Numbered from the stretch's first letter, positions 15,824 to 24,942 are shown. The stretch: 45,094 nt of DNA from Alphaproteobacteria bacterium (GCA_017467515.1 JAFUSU010000013.1:1-45094); one strand, 5' to 3'. Notes: generated by a model from the letters alone, not told the origin. Program-made: numbers and translations.

Positions 15824-18800
15824 ATGGCCTCTGGAAAAAACACAAAATCCATAAAGAACAATCCGGAATTATTTTCGGAAGAGGCTCAGACAACCTCTGA
15901 ACGGATTTTAGAACAATTAGCACAAGAAAAGCAGCCTATAGAAAATTTTCCGGAAAGAAGTTATTTTCAACCTGAAGATAATACGCCACAAGCCCCAATA
16001 GCTTCTGCTCAAGAGCGCCTAACCGACCTGTTGGATAAATATTGTAACGGAGATCGAGATGTTGAGTATGCTCAACGTTTTAGTAATAAGGAAGCTTATA
16101 AACAGGAACTTATATCCGTTTTAAAACAATGCGGTATTACTTATGTTAAAAAGCAACATTATCCCTTAAGTAAAGATGAATTACATATTATCCGAATGGA
16201 CTACTTTGGTCGAATCAGACAACCTGATTTTGAAAAATTAGGAACTTTATATAAAGCTTATTTAAATCTGGTTGAAAAAAGACCGCAGCCCTATATCAAA
16301 GAAAGCCCTTTTCATAAAAAGAAAAAAAAGAAAAATACAATTATCACACTTGATACTGAAAGACAAACATATCCTCTTGATGACTACAGAAAGGCACTCA
16401 AAAATTCTCCGGCGTGGAATATCTATTACTTATTCCCCAGATTCCACAATTTAGAATATCGAATGCTCACGACTATTCAAGCAATGCATATTCCGCCGGA
16501 AAAAATACCGATGTTAAACGTATATGACTTTTCAGACGTTCTTTATCGAACATTCCGAGAATCTGATAAGAGCCGAGATGCTCACCTGTTTTTAGGGGCC
16601 AAACAAGCATTTATAAAAGATGTCTTTAGAAAACAAGAATCGTGGATCAGAAACTATCTCAAAAGACAAAATATTCATCCTCGTTACATCGATGCCCTGA
16701 TTAAATCAGCACAAAGTAAAGGAATAACAAATGACATTCAAATAGCTTCCGATGCTCATACCTTTATGAGCGAATATGCCACGGCTTATGCTGAAGATTT
16801 TCAAAATTTTATTATTCATAGTATAAAATCAGATAATTATGCCAATGCCATCAGAGAAAGAATCCAAAATAATGCTTATACCATTGAAGGAAGTGCCCTC
16901 AATTTCTTAGAAAATACCAAAGAAGAACTTTTACAATTCATTAAAAAAAGTTTATCGGAAACAGCATATATATCTGCTTTGTATGAACAATTCTCACATC
17001 AAACGCCGGCTTATGTCTTGGATGATATCAGAAGTTTTCTTAAAACGAATCCTCAACATTTTGCTCATTATATCCAAAAATTGGATATAGCTCCCTCTTT
17101 ACAACGGAATATAATAAAAAATTTACCGGATTTCAATAATTCTGAACAATGGAGCATAACAAAAGCTTTCGTGTTAAATAATCAAGATGACTTTTTTGTT
17201 TATCTGTTGGATAACAGTCGTAGCGCTAATTATGCTCGTTTTGCATTAGAATCTATAAGCGACACACCCCACCTGACGGATTTTGGTAAAGATATCATTA
17301 ACTCTTTTCTACTTGCTGAAACAGAAAATCCGGCAACCCATCTCACGGCTCAACAAATTAACAGCGTTAAAACAAACGGACTGACCAATGAAACACTTCA
17401 AACGCTGACACCCTTTATTCGTCACCATTTTTCTGCCTTACAAAACTATTTTAAAGAAAATAATGTTTTAACTTTCACGGAATTACAAAATGAACTGATT
17501 GAAAATAATTTATTATTACTTCAAAATAACGGCATTCCGGAATCAATGCATAGTTTGCATAAAGACTTTATTTTGAGCAATATAGATTATTTTAAAGACT
17601 GGTATATTCATTTTCATACGCAAAGCTATAAAGAAAAAGCCACAAATTCATACGAAAAACTTGTGCAAGAAGGATTGGATAATAACAACGCCGGATACTG
17701 TTGTGATTTCATCAAACAAAGATTGAGCAATTTTATTGAATTTGCAGGACAATACAATCTGAAATCATCGGAAATTATCCATAACTTAAACGAACATTCT
17801 CTTTTACAAAATGAAACTTTAAGCGGAGCCATACACCATTTTATTATTCGCCACAATTCAGCATTTAAGAACTTTCTGTTACAGGATTACCTAAAACAAA
17901 AAGAAAGTAATTTTGTTTTAATGATTAATAAAATGAAACAACAAGGTGTTTCAGAGCAAAACGAAGGGCTTATCCATAAATTTATTTTGGACAACATTCC
18001 GCTCTATAAAGAATATCACAGACAAAACAAACAAATATCACAACAAGCCGAACAAATTTATGAAAAAATTATCACCAACAAACCTTCTGCTTGGGAAAAA
18101 GCAATCTTAAATAATTACCTTAATCAGAATATTTACAATTATATGATTTTCCAACAAGACAATAATCAGCTTATTCCCTATGTCAAAAATATCGTACAGA
18201 ATGTAAAGCATACTCAAATCGGATCAACGGAAGAACACTGGCTGAAAACATATAGTGCTGCAACGCAAAAACAATTTCAGGGATTTTTGACTGATAACCA
18301 TTATCTTGATAAAGAAAAAAGTGAAGATTTTGTTAAAAATATTAAATTCACTAAGAAGAATATGATTGTGACATTTAATGACGGCTCAGTAATAAAAATT
18401 GCTCTTACCGTCCATCACAAAGAAGCTATACAAGATTCCGGTGAAATTAAGTCAGGAAATCGTTATCTAATTCCCCCCACAACAACTCAATTAACAGAAA
18501 AAGTTAAACAACTTTTAATCGCTCAGGAACAAAAACTAAGAAAAGCAAGCCCTCTGGAATTGACAGAATTAGAAAATGGAAACATAGCACAAATTAATGA
18601 CTTCAGCAATTTATGCATTTTTCCGGAATGGTGGCATCGGTTAATGCACAGTATGGATAGAACGGAATCTTTTGAAAACAGAGAAAGATACGTGGCACGT
18701 CTGATGCCGACAAATCCGAATATTATCTTTTTCGGCAGCGAGAAACCAGAAGATCAGCTTTGCTACGATTATGCTAATGACCAACGAACCAAAAGTTATA

Positions 18801-18850
18801 GACACCGTCTTGATGCTTTAATCACACAAAGCAAAACTTTTGACAGATAG
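15824..18850 (+). CDS. Large alpha-helical repeat protein of unknown function
   Basis: A 1008-residue protein with no signal peptide or transmembrane segment. After a low-complexity N-terminus (about 1-60) and a Lys-rich patch (residues 164-170), about a dozen degenerate helical repeats run from residue ~260 to ~780. They share the pattern xxF(I/V/L)xxNxxxFxxYxxx. Clear copies begin near 261, 312, 359, 403, 447, 489, 529, 580, 627, 671, 718 and 763, a period of roughly 44-51. Examples are KAFVLNNQDDFFVYLLDN, KDFILSNIDYFKDWYIHF and HKFILDNIPLYKEYHRQN. A C-terminal part (about 820-1008) has a VTFNDGSVIKI hairpin like those in the 748-residue protein at 25659. AAAGGA precedes the ATG. It could be a scaffold or effector; no known repeat family is recognised. 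Confidence 0.8.
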   Translation: MASGKNTKSIKNNPELFSEEAQTTSERILEQLAQEKQPIENFPERSYFQPEDNTPQAPIASAQERLTDLLDKYCNGDRDVEYAQRFSNKEAYKQELISVLKQCGITYVKKQHYPLSKDELHIIRMDYFGRIRQPDFEKLGTLYKAYLNLVEKRPQPYIKESPFHKKKKKKNTIITLDTERQTYPLDDYRKALKNSPAWNIYYLFPRFHNLEYRMLTTIQAMHIPPEKIPMLNVYDFSDVLYRTFRESDKSRDAHLFLGAKQAFIKDVFRKQESWIRNYLKRQNIHPRYIDALIKSAQSKGITNDIQIASDAHTFMSEYATAYAEDFQNFIIHSIKSDNYANAIRERIQNNAYTIEGSALNFLENTKEELLQFIKKSLSETAYISALYEQFSHQTPAYVLDDIRSFLKTNPQHFAHYIQKLDIAPSLQRNIIKNLPDFNNSEQWSITKAFVLNNQDDFFVYLLDNSRSANYARFALESISDTPHLTDFGKDIINSFLLAETENPATHLTAQQINSVKTNGLTNETLQTLTPFIRHHFSALQNYFKENNVLTFTELQNELIENNLLLLQNNGIPESMHSLHKDFILSNIDYFKDWYIHFHTQSYKEKATNSYEKLVQEGLDNNNAGYCCDFIKQRLSNFIEFAGQYNLKSSEIIHNLNEHSLLQNETLSGAIHHFIIRHNSAFKNFLLQDYLKQKESNFVLMINKMKQQGVSEQNEGLIHKFILDNIPLYKEYHRQNKQISQQAEQIYEKIITNKPSAWEKAILNNYLNQNIYNYMIFQQDNNQLIPYVKNIVQNVKHTQIGSTEEHWLKTYSAATQKQFQGFLTDNHYLDKEKSEDFVKNIKFTKKNMIVTFNDGSVIKIALTVHHKEAIQDSGEIKSGNRYLIPPTTTQLTEKVKQLLIAQEQKLRKASPLELTELENGNIAQINDFSNLCIFPEWWHRLMHSMDRTESFENRERYVARLMPTNPNIIFFGSEKPEDQLCYDYANDQRTKSYRHRLDALITQSKTFDR

Positions 18851-18919
18851 AAAAGATTGACAATTCTAAAAAAATCGTGTTAAAAAAGAGCCGATTTATT
18901 GATTTATACCAGATGTAAA

Positions 18920-19864
18920 ATGCAAAATATATATCAACCCACAGAAGAAAATATAAAACAAGCAGCCGAAATTATCCGTCATGGCGGATTGGTATCTTTC
19001 CCTACCGAAACAGTTTACGGTTTAGGTGCAAATGTCTACGATGCGCACGCTGTTGCCTCAATTTTTGAGGCCAAAGGGCGCCCGCATTTTGATCCTTTAA
19101 TTTCCCACATTGCCGAGATTGATTTTTTAAAAGAATATGCCGCGACCGATGAAAGAGTTTTGGCTTTAGCACATCACTTTTGGCCCGGCCCGTTAACTTT
19201 TATTTTAAGGCGTATTGATAACCACGGCTCTATTGATTTAGCGTGCTCCGGTTTAAATAAAATTGCTGTCAGAATGCCTGATAACCCTATTGCTTTACAA
19301 CTCATCAAAATGAGTGGTGTTCCCATTGTTGCACCTTCTGCCAATAAATTTAAGGCCGTCAGCCCCACCACAGCGCAACACGTCCAAGAGAGTTTGGGAA
19401 ATAAAGTAAAGATGATTTTAGATGGCGGAGCGTGCCGTGTTGGTGTTGAATCAACAATTATTGACGTCACAGACAAACAAATTGTTTTATTACGAGCAGG
19501 CGGAACACCTGTTGAAGATTTGGAAAATTTCTTAGATGAAAAAATTATCATATCTGACGGAGATCCTAATAAACCAAGTGCGCCGGGACAACTCTTAAAA
19601 CATTATGCCCCCAAAAACAGCCTACGCATTAATGCTACCGAAAAACTTGAAAATGAATTTTTAATCGGCTTTGGAAACATCAAAAATGCCGATTTAAACT
19701 TGAGCCCTAAAGGAGATTTAACGGAAGCTGCTGCAAATTTATTTGCATATATGCGTTTAGCGGATGAACAATGCGGACAAAAAACACTGGCAATGTCCCC
19801 TATTCCTCATACCGGACTCGGTTTAGCAATTAATGACCGCATTAAACGTGCTTCTTATAAATAA
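18920..19864 (+). CDS. L-threonylcarbamoyladenylate synthase, Sua5/YrdC type
   Basis: A 314-residue enzyme of the Sua5 type: a YrdC domain (residues 1-200) plus the C-terminal Sua5 domain (GQLLKHYAPKNSLRI onward). It makes threonylcarbamoyl-AMP from threonine, bicarbonate and ATP for the t6A37 tRNA modification. YrdC motifs seen are GGLVSFPTETVYGLGANV, the KGRPHFDPLI-type loop, HFWPGPLTFIL, VAVRMPDNPIALQLI-like sequence and VPIVAPSANK. I chose the ATG at 18920 (MQNIYQPTEEN); a TTG start at 18899 would add seven residues without support. There is no clear ribosome binding site. A terminator follows directly. Confidence 0.9.
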   Translation: MQNIYQPTEENIKQAAEIIRHGGLVSFPTETVYGLGANVYDAHAVASIFEAKGRPHFDPLISHIAEIDFLKEYAATDERVLALAHHFWPGPLTFILRRIDNHGSIDLACSGLNKIAVRMPDNPIALQLIKMSGVPIVAPSANKFKAVSPTTAQHVQESLGNKVKMILDGGACRVGVESTIIDVTDKQIVLLRAGGTPVEDLENFLDEKIIISDGDPNKPSAPGQLLKHYAPKNSLRINATEKLENEFLIGFGNIKNADLNLSPKGDLTEAAANLFAYMRLADEQCGQKTLAMSPIPHTGLGLAINDRIKRASYK

Positions 19865-19897
19865 AAAGCCTTGCTTGTAAACAGCAAGACTTTTTTA
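19863..19897 (+). terminator. Intrinsic terminator of the Sua5-type gene
   Basis: AAAAAGCCTTGCT pairs with AGCAAGACTTTTT with one mismatch, directly after the stop codon. It can also serve the minus-strand small gene at 19913. Confidence 0.82.
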
Positions 19898-19912
19898 AGA
19901 ATAATTTGCCTG

Positions 19913-20050
19913 TCAGCACCACCCTTTGGTGATATCGATTTCTTTAACAGACTTCATCATGCCCCGCCATAGCCAACCCAGCATTATAGAGGGAACAGCA
20001 ACAACCACAGCTATTGCTATAGTTGCAATTTTTTTATTAATATGCTTCAT
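19913..20050 (-). CDS. Small single-pass membrane protein, 45 residues
   Basis: ATG at 20050 to TGA at 19915-19913 encodes 45 residues. A short basic start (MKHINKK) precedes a hydrophobic helix (IATIAIAVVVAVPSIMLGW, residues 8-26), followed by a charged tail ending KGWC. No good ribosome binding site is visible. The frame fills the gap between two units and ends against a terminator. Its design is like the 46-residue frame at 8120. Product and role are unknown; I am only moderately sure it is expressed. Confidence 0.45.
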   Translation of the reverse strand: MKHINKKIATIAIAVVVAVPSIMLGWLWRGMMKSVKEIDITKGWC

Positions 20051-20167
20051 AGAATAATTAAAATTAGTAATTTAAAATCCGGAGTGATATAACACTGTTT
20101 ATGACAAAAAACAATATATTCATTTTATGATATCCTCAGATTTCTTGATTTAAAATATCAGCTGACG

Positions 20168-20402
20168 TAACGAGCTTAATACGAAGAAACCTTTTTTGTG
20201 CGGTGTACAAAAACGTACATAAACAAAAGGGAAACATCGAGTAAAAATCTCGGCTAACGAGCTTAATACGAAGAAACCTTTTTTGTGCGGTGTACAAAAA
20301 ACGTACATAAACAAAAGGAAAACATCGGGTAAAAATCTCGGCTAACGAGCTTAATACGAAGAAACCTTTTTTGTGCGGTGTACAAAAACGTACATAAACA
20401 AA
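20168..20402. repeat. Tandem 87-88-bp repeats (three copies) downstream of ctrA
   Basis: Copies start at 20168, 20255 and 20343, each opening TAACGAGCTTAATACGAAGA. The first two are 87 and 88 bases and differ at only a few positions; the third matches for about 60 bases and then changes into a complementary right arm. Each full unit contains a TGTAC...GTACA mini-hairpin and a CGAG/CGGG-taaaaat-CTCG hairpin. The A/G change between copies in that last stem keeps pairing through a G-U pair. No coding frame spans the array. Confidence 0.85.
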
Positions 20403-20439
20403 AAAGGTTTCAAGTAGTAAGCCGTTAGACGAGATTTTT
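20331..20439. terminator. Giant hairpin / bidirectional terminator at the end of ctrA
   Basis: The third repeat copy plus its right arm form a ~109-base imperfect hairpin. AAAAATCTCG (20331) pairs with CGAGATTTTT (20430), TAACG (20343) with CGTTA (20423), a perfect 14-base arm 20361-20374 with 20398-20411, and TGTAC with GTACA at the tip. It begins two bases after the ctrA stop codon, so it very likely terminates ctrA transcription. Confidence 0.75.
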
Positions 20440-20440
20440 T

Positions 20441-21127
20441 TTATTTCTTCTCATCGGGATCACGCAACACATACCCACGCCCCCAAACGGTTTCAATATA
20501 ATTTTTACCACCGGAAGCTTTTTCTAATTTTTTACGGAGCTTACAGATAAACACGTCGATAATCTTGAGTTCCGGTTCATCAATGCCGCCGTATAAATGA
20601 TTTAAGAATTGATCTTTATTAAGAGTTGAACCTTTACGCAATGACAACAACTCCATAATACCGTATTCTTTACCGGTCAGGTGTAAGGTTTTATTTCCGA
20701 CGGTAACCGTTTGAGTGTCCAAATTAACCTCAACTTCACCAGTACGAATAATAGAATCCGAGTGTCCCTTAGAACGGCGAACAACAGCCTGAATACGAGC
20801 CAGCAATTCTGCCTTATCAAATGGTTTTGTTAAATAGTCATCGGCACCATAGCCTAACCCTTTAACCTTTTTATCAGGTTCACTCAAACCGGATAGAATC
20901 AGAACCGGCGTATTAACTTTAGCGGCACGCAAGCTCTTTAAAACCTCATATCCGTTCATATCCGGCAACATCAAATCTAAAATGATAATGTCATAATCAT
21001 ATAACTTACCAATTTCAAGGCCATCTTCACCCAAATCAGTCGTATCAATAATCATACCCTCTTTTTTGAGCATTGTCTCAATACTTTGAGAGATAGCGTA
21101 ATCATCTTCCACTAACAAAACGCGCAT
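20441..21127 (-). CDS. ctrA: Cell-cycle response regulator CtrA
   Basis: A 228-residue OmpR-type response regulator. Receiver domain residues 1-115 have the acidic pocket (EDD at 7-9), phospho-acceptor Asp51 (ILDLMLPD) and Lys in YLTKPFD. The winged-helix DNA-binding domain (about 125-225) has [20 protein letters not shown] and [29 protein letters not shown], very close to Caulobacter CtrA. CtrA controls cell-cycle and flagellar genes. It ends DPDEKK, whereas Caulobacter CtrA ends in two alanines needed for ClpXP proteolysis. GGAGAT lies upstream of the ATG. An upstream TTAA-N6-TTAAC is one base short of the TTAA-N7-TTAA CtrA box. It is divergent from fliI. Confidence 0.93.
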   Translation of the reverse strand: MRVLLVEDDYAISQSIETMLKKEGMIIDTTDLGEDGLEIGKLYDYDIIILDLMLPDMNGYEVLKSLRAAKVNTPVLILSGLSEPDKKVKGLGYGADDYLTKPFDKAELLARIQAVVRRSKGHSDSIIRTGEVEVNLDTQTVTVGNKTLHLTGKEYGIMELLSLRKGSTLNKDQFLNHLYGGIDEPELKIIDVFICKLRKKLEKASGGKNYIETVWGRGYVLRDPDEKK

Positions 21128-21279
21128 TATCGTATCTCCTTATTTGCAATCGATGAAATCATCATATACTTATAATTTCCATTTGTTAACTTTTTTGACG
21201 GGGTTGTTAATAATTATTAATAAAGTTGAATAAACACAAAAAAAAGCCTACATATAATAGGAGAAAATGGGGAAAATAA

Positions 21280-22626
21280 GTGTCGACACGCCTTGATAAC
21301 ATCATTCATAATCTTGATCAAATGAGTTCCTGTACCTATTACGGAACAGTAACCGGCGTGCAAGGTTTATTCATTGAAGTCAGCGGAATCAGTTCAAAAT
21401 TAACCATTGGCGATCGCTGTCGCGTACAAACAACTTATGGGAAAACAGTCCCCTGTGAGTTAGTTAGTTTCAAAGGCGATAAACTGTTATTAATGCCTTA
21501 CGGATCGTTAGACGGCATCGGTTTGGGCTGTCGTGTTGATATTGAGAATGCAGCCCCGGTTATTTACCCTCATCCGGCTTGGTTAGGACGTATTATTAAT
21601 GCCTTTGGCGAGCCGATTGACGGGAAAGGTCCTCTACCGCAAGGAAACAAACCATATTTTATAAAAAGTTCCCCTCCTCCGGCACAAATGCGTGATCGTG
21701 TACAAGGAAAAGTTGATTTAGGTGTTAAAGCCGTTAATACTTTTCTGACAGTCTGCCGAGGGCAACGTATGGGAATTTTTGCCGGTTCCGGTATCGGAAA
21801 ATCAACTTTGATGTCTAATATTGCACGCAACACTAATGCTGATATTTCTATTATCGGATTAATCGGGGAACGTGGACGAGAAGCAAAAGAATTTGAAGAA
21901 GATGTTTTGGGAGAGGAAGGATTAGCCAGATCGGTTCTGATTCTGTCAACTTCAGATGAGAGCGCTTTAATGCGCCGACAAGCTGCCTATACTACGATGG
22001 CCGTGGCCGAATTTTTCAGAGATGAAAATAAAAATGTGTTATGTATGATGGATTCCGTAACACGTTTTGCTATGGCACAAAGAGAAATTTCTTTAAGTAT
22101 CGGTGAACCACCGGCTTCCAAAGGGTATACACCGAGTGTATTTGCCGAACTTCCCCGTTTACTGGAAAGAGCCGGTCCGGGAGCCGGTAGCGGAAGCATA
22201 ACCGGTCTGTTTACCGTTTTAGTGGACGGCGATGACCATAATGAACCTATTGCCGATGCCGTCCGTTCAATTTTAGATGGACATATTGTGTTAGACCGTG
22301 CCATTGCTGAGCGCGGACGATATCCGGCGATTAATATCTTGCGCTCTATTTCTCGTACAATGCCGGCTTGCGATACACCTGAAGAAGCGGCTCTTGTTTC
22401 AAAAGCACGTAAATATATTTCAACATACGAAGATATGGCTGAATTAATCCGTCTCGGAGCTTATAAAAAAGGTTCTAACGCAGAAGTTGATGAAGCAATT
22501 TTTTACTATCCGATGATTGAAGAATTTTTATCACAAACAAAAGATGAAAAGTGTACCCTGCCCGAGTGCTATCAAACATTAAAAGAAATTCTTGATACAC
22601 CGTATACACCAACGGTTCGAGGATAA
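21280..22626 (+). CDS. fliI: Flagellum-specific ATPase FliI
   Basis: A 448-residue ATPase that energises and sorts substrates at the flagellar type III export gate. It is homologous to the F1 beta subunit. Walker A is GSGIGKST (about residues 168-175), followed by IGLIGERGREAKEF, the Walker B segment NVLCMMDSVTRFAMAQREI, and the FliI/type-III signature PPASKGYTPSVFAELPRLLERAG. The start is GTG at 21280, because TAA lies immediately upstream in the same frame. A 9-codon frame with its own AGGAG (ATG at 21267) overlaps this start and may couple translation. fliJ follows after three bases. Confidence 0.94.
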   Translation: MSTRLDNIIHNLDQMSSCTYYGTVTGVQGLFIEVSGISSKLTIGDRCRVQTTYGKTVPCELVSFKGDKLLLMPYGSLDGIGLGCRVDIENAAPVIYPHPAWLGRIINAFGEPIDGKGPLPQGNKPYFIKSSPPPAQMRDRVQGKVDLGVKAVNTFLTVCRGQRMGIFAGSGIGKSTLMSNIARNTNADISIIGLIGERGREAKEFEEDVLGEEGLARSVLILSTSDESALMRRQAAYTTMAVAEFFRDENKNVLCMMDSVTRFAMAQREISLSIGEPPASKGYTPSVFAELPRLLERAGPGAGSGSITGLFTVLVDGDDHNEPIADAVRSILDGHIVLDRAIAERGRYPAINILRSISRTMPACDTPEEAALVSKARKYISTYEDMAELIRLGAYKKGSNAEVDEAIFYYPMIEEFLSQTKDEKCTLPECYQTLKEILDTPYTPTVRG

Positions 22627-22629
22627 TAA

Positions 22630-23055
22630 ATGAAAAATGCGCTCAATACTCTCGGCCGAATTGAAAAATTTAACATTAACGAACAGCGAAAAATACTGGT
22701 AGCCCTTCAGGAACGCCGAGATGCTGAAATAGAAAAGTTGGAAAATTTGAATTTTCAGTTTGAACAAGAAAAAGAATTTAACCGTCAACACCAATTAGTC
22801 GGGGATTTCGGAGCTTATATAAAAAAGTACCTCGCAGATAAAGAGATTATTGAAAATCATATTACCGAATTAGAGCAAGAAATCGAAAATGTCCGCAACA
22901 TTATTGCCGATATGTACAAAGAACAAAAAACTTACGAAATTATTGACGATAACCGTAAAAAGCGTATTCAACACGAAGAAGATTTAAAATTACAAAAGCA
23001 ACTTGATGAAATAGGAACGAATAATTATATAAAGCACCACGAAGAAACAAATTAA
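22630..23055 (+). CDS. fliJ: Flagellar export protein FliJ
   Basis: A 141-residue, almost entirely coiled-coil, highly charged protein of usual FliJ length. FliJ is the stalk-like component of the FliH-FliI export ATPase and also escorts export chaperones. The sequence (NTLGRIEKFNINEQRKILVA, then LQERRDAEIEKLENL) has the FliJ heptad style. Identity rests on length, coiled coil and position three bases after fliI. Primary sequence in this family is poorly conserved. Confidence 0.85.
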   Translation: MKNALNTLGRIEKFNINEQRKILVALQERRDAEIEKLENLNFQFEQEKEFNRQHQLVGDFGAYIKKYLADKEIIENHITELEQEIENVRNIIADMYKEQKTYEIIDDNRKKRIQHEEDLKLQKQLDEIGTNNYIKHHEETN

Positions 23056-23067
23056 GGAGAACAAGTG

Positions 23068-23637
23068 ATGCTGACACTACCGGCTTTGCCCTATGCGTTA
23101 AACGCCTTAGAGCCGTTTATCAGTGAACGGACAATGGATTTTCACTATCATAAACATCATCAAACCTATATTGATAATCTGAATAAATTAATTAGCAATA
23201 CACCTTTTGCCAAAATGGAACTTGAAAAAATCATTACAGAAACGGCAGAACAAAAACAATATGGTGCTATTTTTAATAATGCGGCACAGGTTTGGAATCA
23301 TACATTTTTCTGGCACTCTATGAAACCCAGAGGAAGTCAGTTAAAAAATCCGGCTCTCTATGAGCGCATTACGTCTGACTTTGGCAGTTTTGAACAATTC
23401 AAAACGACTTTTAAGCAGGAAGCTCTTGCCCAATTCGGTTCCGGATGGGTTTGGCTGATAGAAAATCAACGAGGAAAACTTGAAATTGTCAAAACAAGCA
23501 ATGCAGATACACCGTTAGCGCATCATCTCCTTCCTTTGCTTACCTGTGATGTGTGGGAACACGCTTATTATTTGGACTACCAAAATCGCCGAGGAGAATT
23601 TATTGACGGTTTTCTGAATCATTTATCGATTCTGTAA
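23068..23637 (+). CDS. sodB: Superoxide dismutase, Fe/Mn family
   Basis: A 189-residue cytosolic superoxide dismutase. Metal ligands are visible: His in DFHYHKHHQTYI (about 26), His in AAQVWNHTFFWHSM (about 73), then Asp and His in LLTCDVWEHAYYLDY. The GSGWVWL segment is conserved. Gln in AAQVWNH points to the iron type. I chose ATG at 23068 (AAGGAG eight bases upstream) over GTG at 23065. It starts 12 bases after fliJ, so it may be read with the fliIJ unit. Together with PFOR it suggests an anaerobe that meets oxygen. A terminator follows. Confidence 0.93.
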   Translation: MLTLPALPYALNALEPFISERTMDFHYHKHHQTYIDNLNKLISNTPFAKMELEKIITETAEQKQYGAIFNNAAQVWNHTFFWHSMKPRGSQLKNPALYERITSDFGSFEQFKTTFKQEALAQFGSGWVWLIENQRGKLEIVKTSNADTPLAHHLLPLLTCDVWEHAYYLDYQNRRGEFIDGFLNHLSIL

Positions 23638-23670
23638 AAAAATACTTAGCGGATTATTCAATTTTCCATA

Positions 23671-23698
23671 AAAAAGCCCTCTTACGAGGGCTTTTTTA
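23671..23698. terminator. Bidirectional intrinsic terminator after sodB
   Basis: AAAAAGCCCTC and GAGGGCTTTTT form a perfect 11-bp hairpin with a TTAC loop between the convergent ends at 23637 and 23702. Confidence 0.92.
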
Positions 23699-23701
23699 TA
23701 A

Positions 23702-24748
23702 TTAAGCAACATCTCTTGATTTCCAACTTCGGTTCAATTGAATTTGCTCAGCCAACTTTTCACGTTTGCTTTGTTCCATTTTTTTAATAATAATCGGAAC
23801 CATTCTGGCCGCAATAGCTTTACGAGTCCGCGCATATAAAGAACCACAATGCAAAACATTAATGCCTTTATTTTTCTCTCTTTTTACAAACTGGCGCAAA
23901 GCGGCTCTTTTGCGAATTCTCGTGGCTGTTTCAGCATTTTTTTCCTTATTTTGCAAACGTTTTTTCTCAATCAATCGGCATTGAACATCATTTTCATTCG
24001 GAAAAACGATTTCAGCACAAATTGCTGCAATTTTTTCGTGAATTTTTTTATAATTTCCGCTGGAATACCCGTAAAAATCCTTACCGACATAACGTTCATC
24101 ATTGACATCCATATGAACTTTAGAAATAACCACCCACTTATCCGAATTTTTACCGTTATTATCGGCATAAATATGCTGAACGGCAGATATACTCGGCATT
24201 TGAACAGCCTTTAAGAGTTCATGACGATCCGCAACATTATAAAATTGAGGAATTTCCATTTCAAAATCAGGCGTTGTCCATTCGCTGTACTTTGTATCAC
24301 TGTTGCGACGACGATGAACTTTTTCATCTTCATTGATATCCATAAAAATCAATGTTTTAGCCGGTTGTTCATTAATTAACGTTTCAATAGATTTTGACGG
24401 AAAATCACGACGATAATTATCGGTATATTGAAAACTTTCCTCAGAAACGGCACGCAAGCGAACCCCTCTATCCGTCAGACGATTATTTTTCAATTGTGCA
24501 GAGAAAATCCAGCATTGAGAAAGAGCGTGCGGGGTTTTGTCACCATCAGCCGTATAGTTATCAATTTTATCTCGGACAATACCGACAACATAAGATTGCC
24601 CGTCCTTCCCCTCAACAAAAGAAAGTTCATCAAAAAACTTTCCGCTTTCTCTGGATACTTCACTCTGTCTTAAATAAGGCAGACTGTAATAAATTCCGCA
24701 ATAAACAGATTCTAAATCTGCCGCATACTGTTGAGCATCATTTTTCAT
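23702..24748 (-). CDS. Hypothetical protein, basic C-terminus
   Basis: A 348-residue soluble protein from the ATG at 24748, which has AGAGGA upstream; a frame to 24775 lacks a ribosome binding site. The first ~200 residues look like a mixed alpha/beta domain (LSFVEGKDGQSYVVGIVRDK). The last ~120 are strongly basic and helical with many Arg/Lys, including KKRLQNKEKNAETATRIRKR, which suggests nucleic-acid or membrane-surface binding. No catalytic motif is recognised. A stand-alone unit, divergent from 25004. Confidence 0.7.
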   Translation of the reverse strand: MKNDAQQYAADLESVYCGIYYSLPYLRQSEVSRESGKFFDELSFVEGKDGQSYVVGIVRDKIDNYTADGDKTPHALSQCWIFSAQLKNNRLTDRGVRLRAVSEESFQYTDNYRRDFPSKSIETLINEQPAKTLIFMDINEDEKVHRRRNSDTKYSEWTTPDFEMEIPQFYNVADRHELLKAVQMPSISAVQHIYADNNGKNSDKWVVISKVHMDVNDERYVGKDFYGYSSGNYKKIHEKIAAICAEIVFPNENDVQCRLIEKKRLQNKEKNAETATRIRKRAALRQFVKREKNKGINVLHCGSLYARTRKAIAARMVPIIIKKMEQSKREKLAEQIQLNRSWKSRDVA

Positions 24749-24942
24749 CAAAAAATCCTCTTTATCTAAAATCATTGTTTATCTTATCACAAAAAATATG
24801 AACAGCAACAATATAATTACTTTTCACGCACTTATCTGCACAACCCTCAACAAAAGAATATATCATCTTTGCATATCTCTACTTATTTAATTGCTTTTTA
24901 AGATATTTCTGCTTAAATAGATATAATTTTGACGAATACTTA

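Noticed and set aside
20168..20440. Possible CRISPR array
   Set aside because: The repeated unit is ~87 bp with no variable spacers, and the copies abut; there are no cas genes. It is a tandem repeat with a hairpin.
21150..21230. CtrA box in the ctrA-fliI intergenic region
   Set aside because: TTAA-N6-TTAAC is present, but the consensus needs N7; in such AT-rich DNA a near match is expected by chance.
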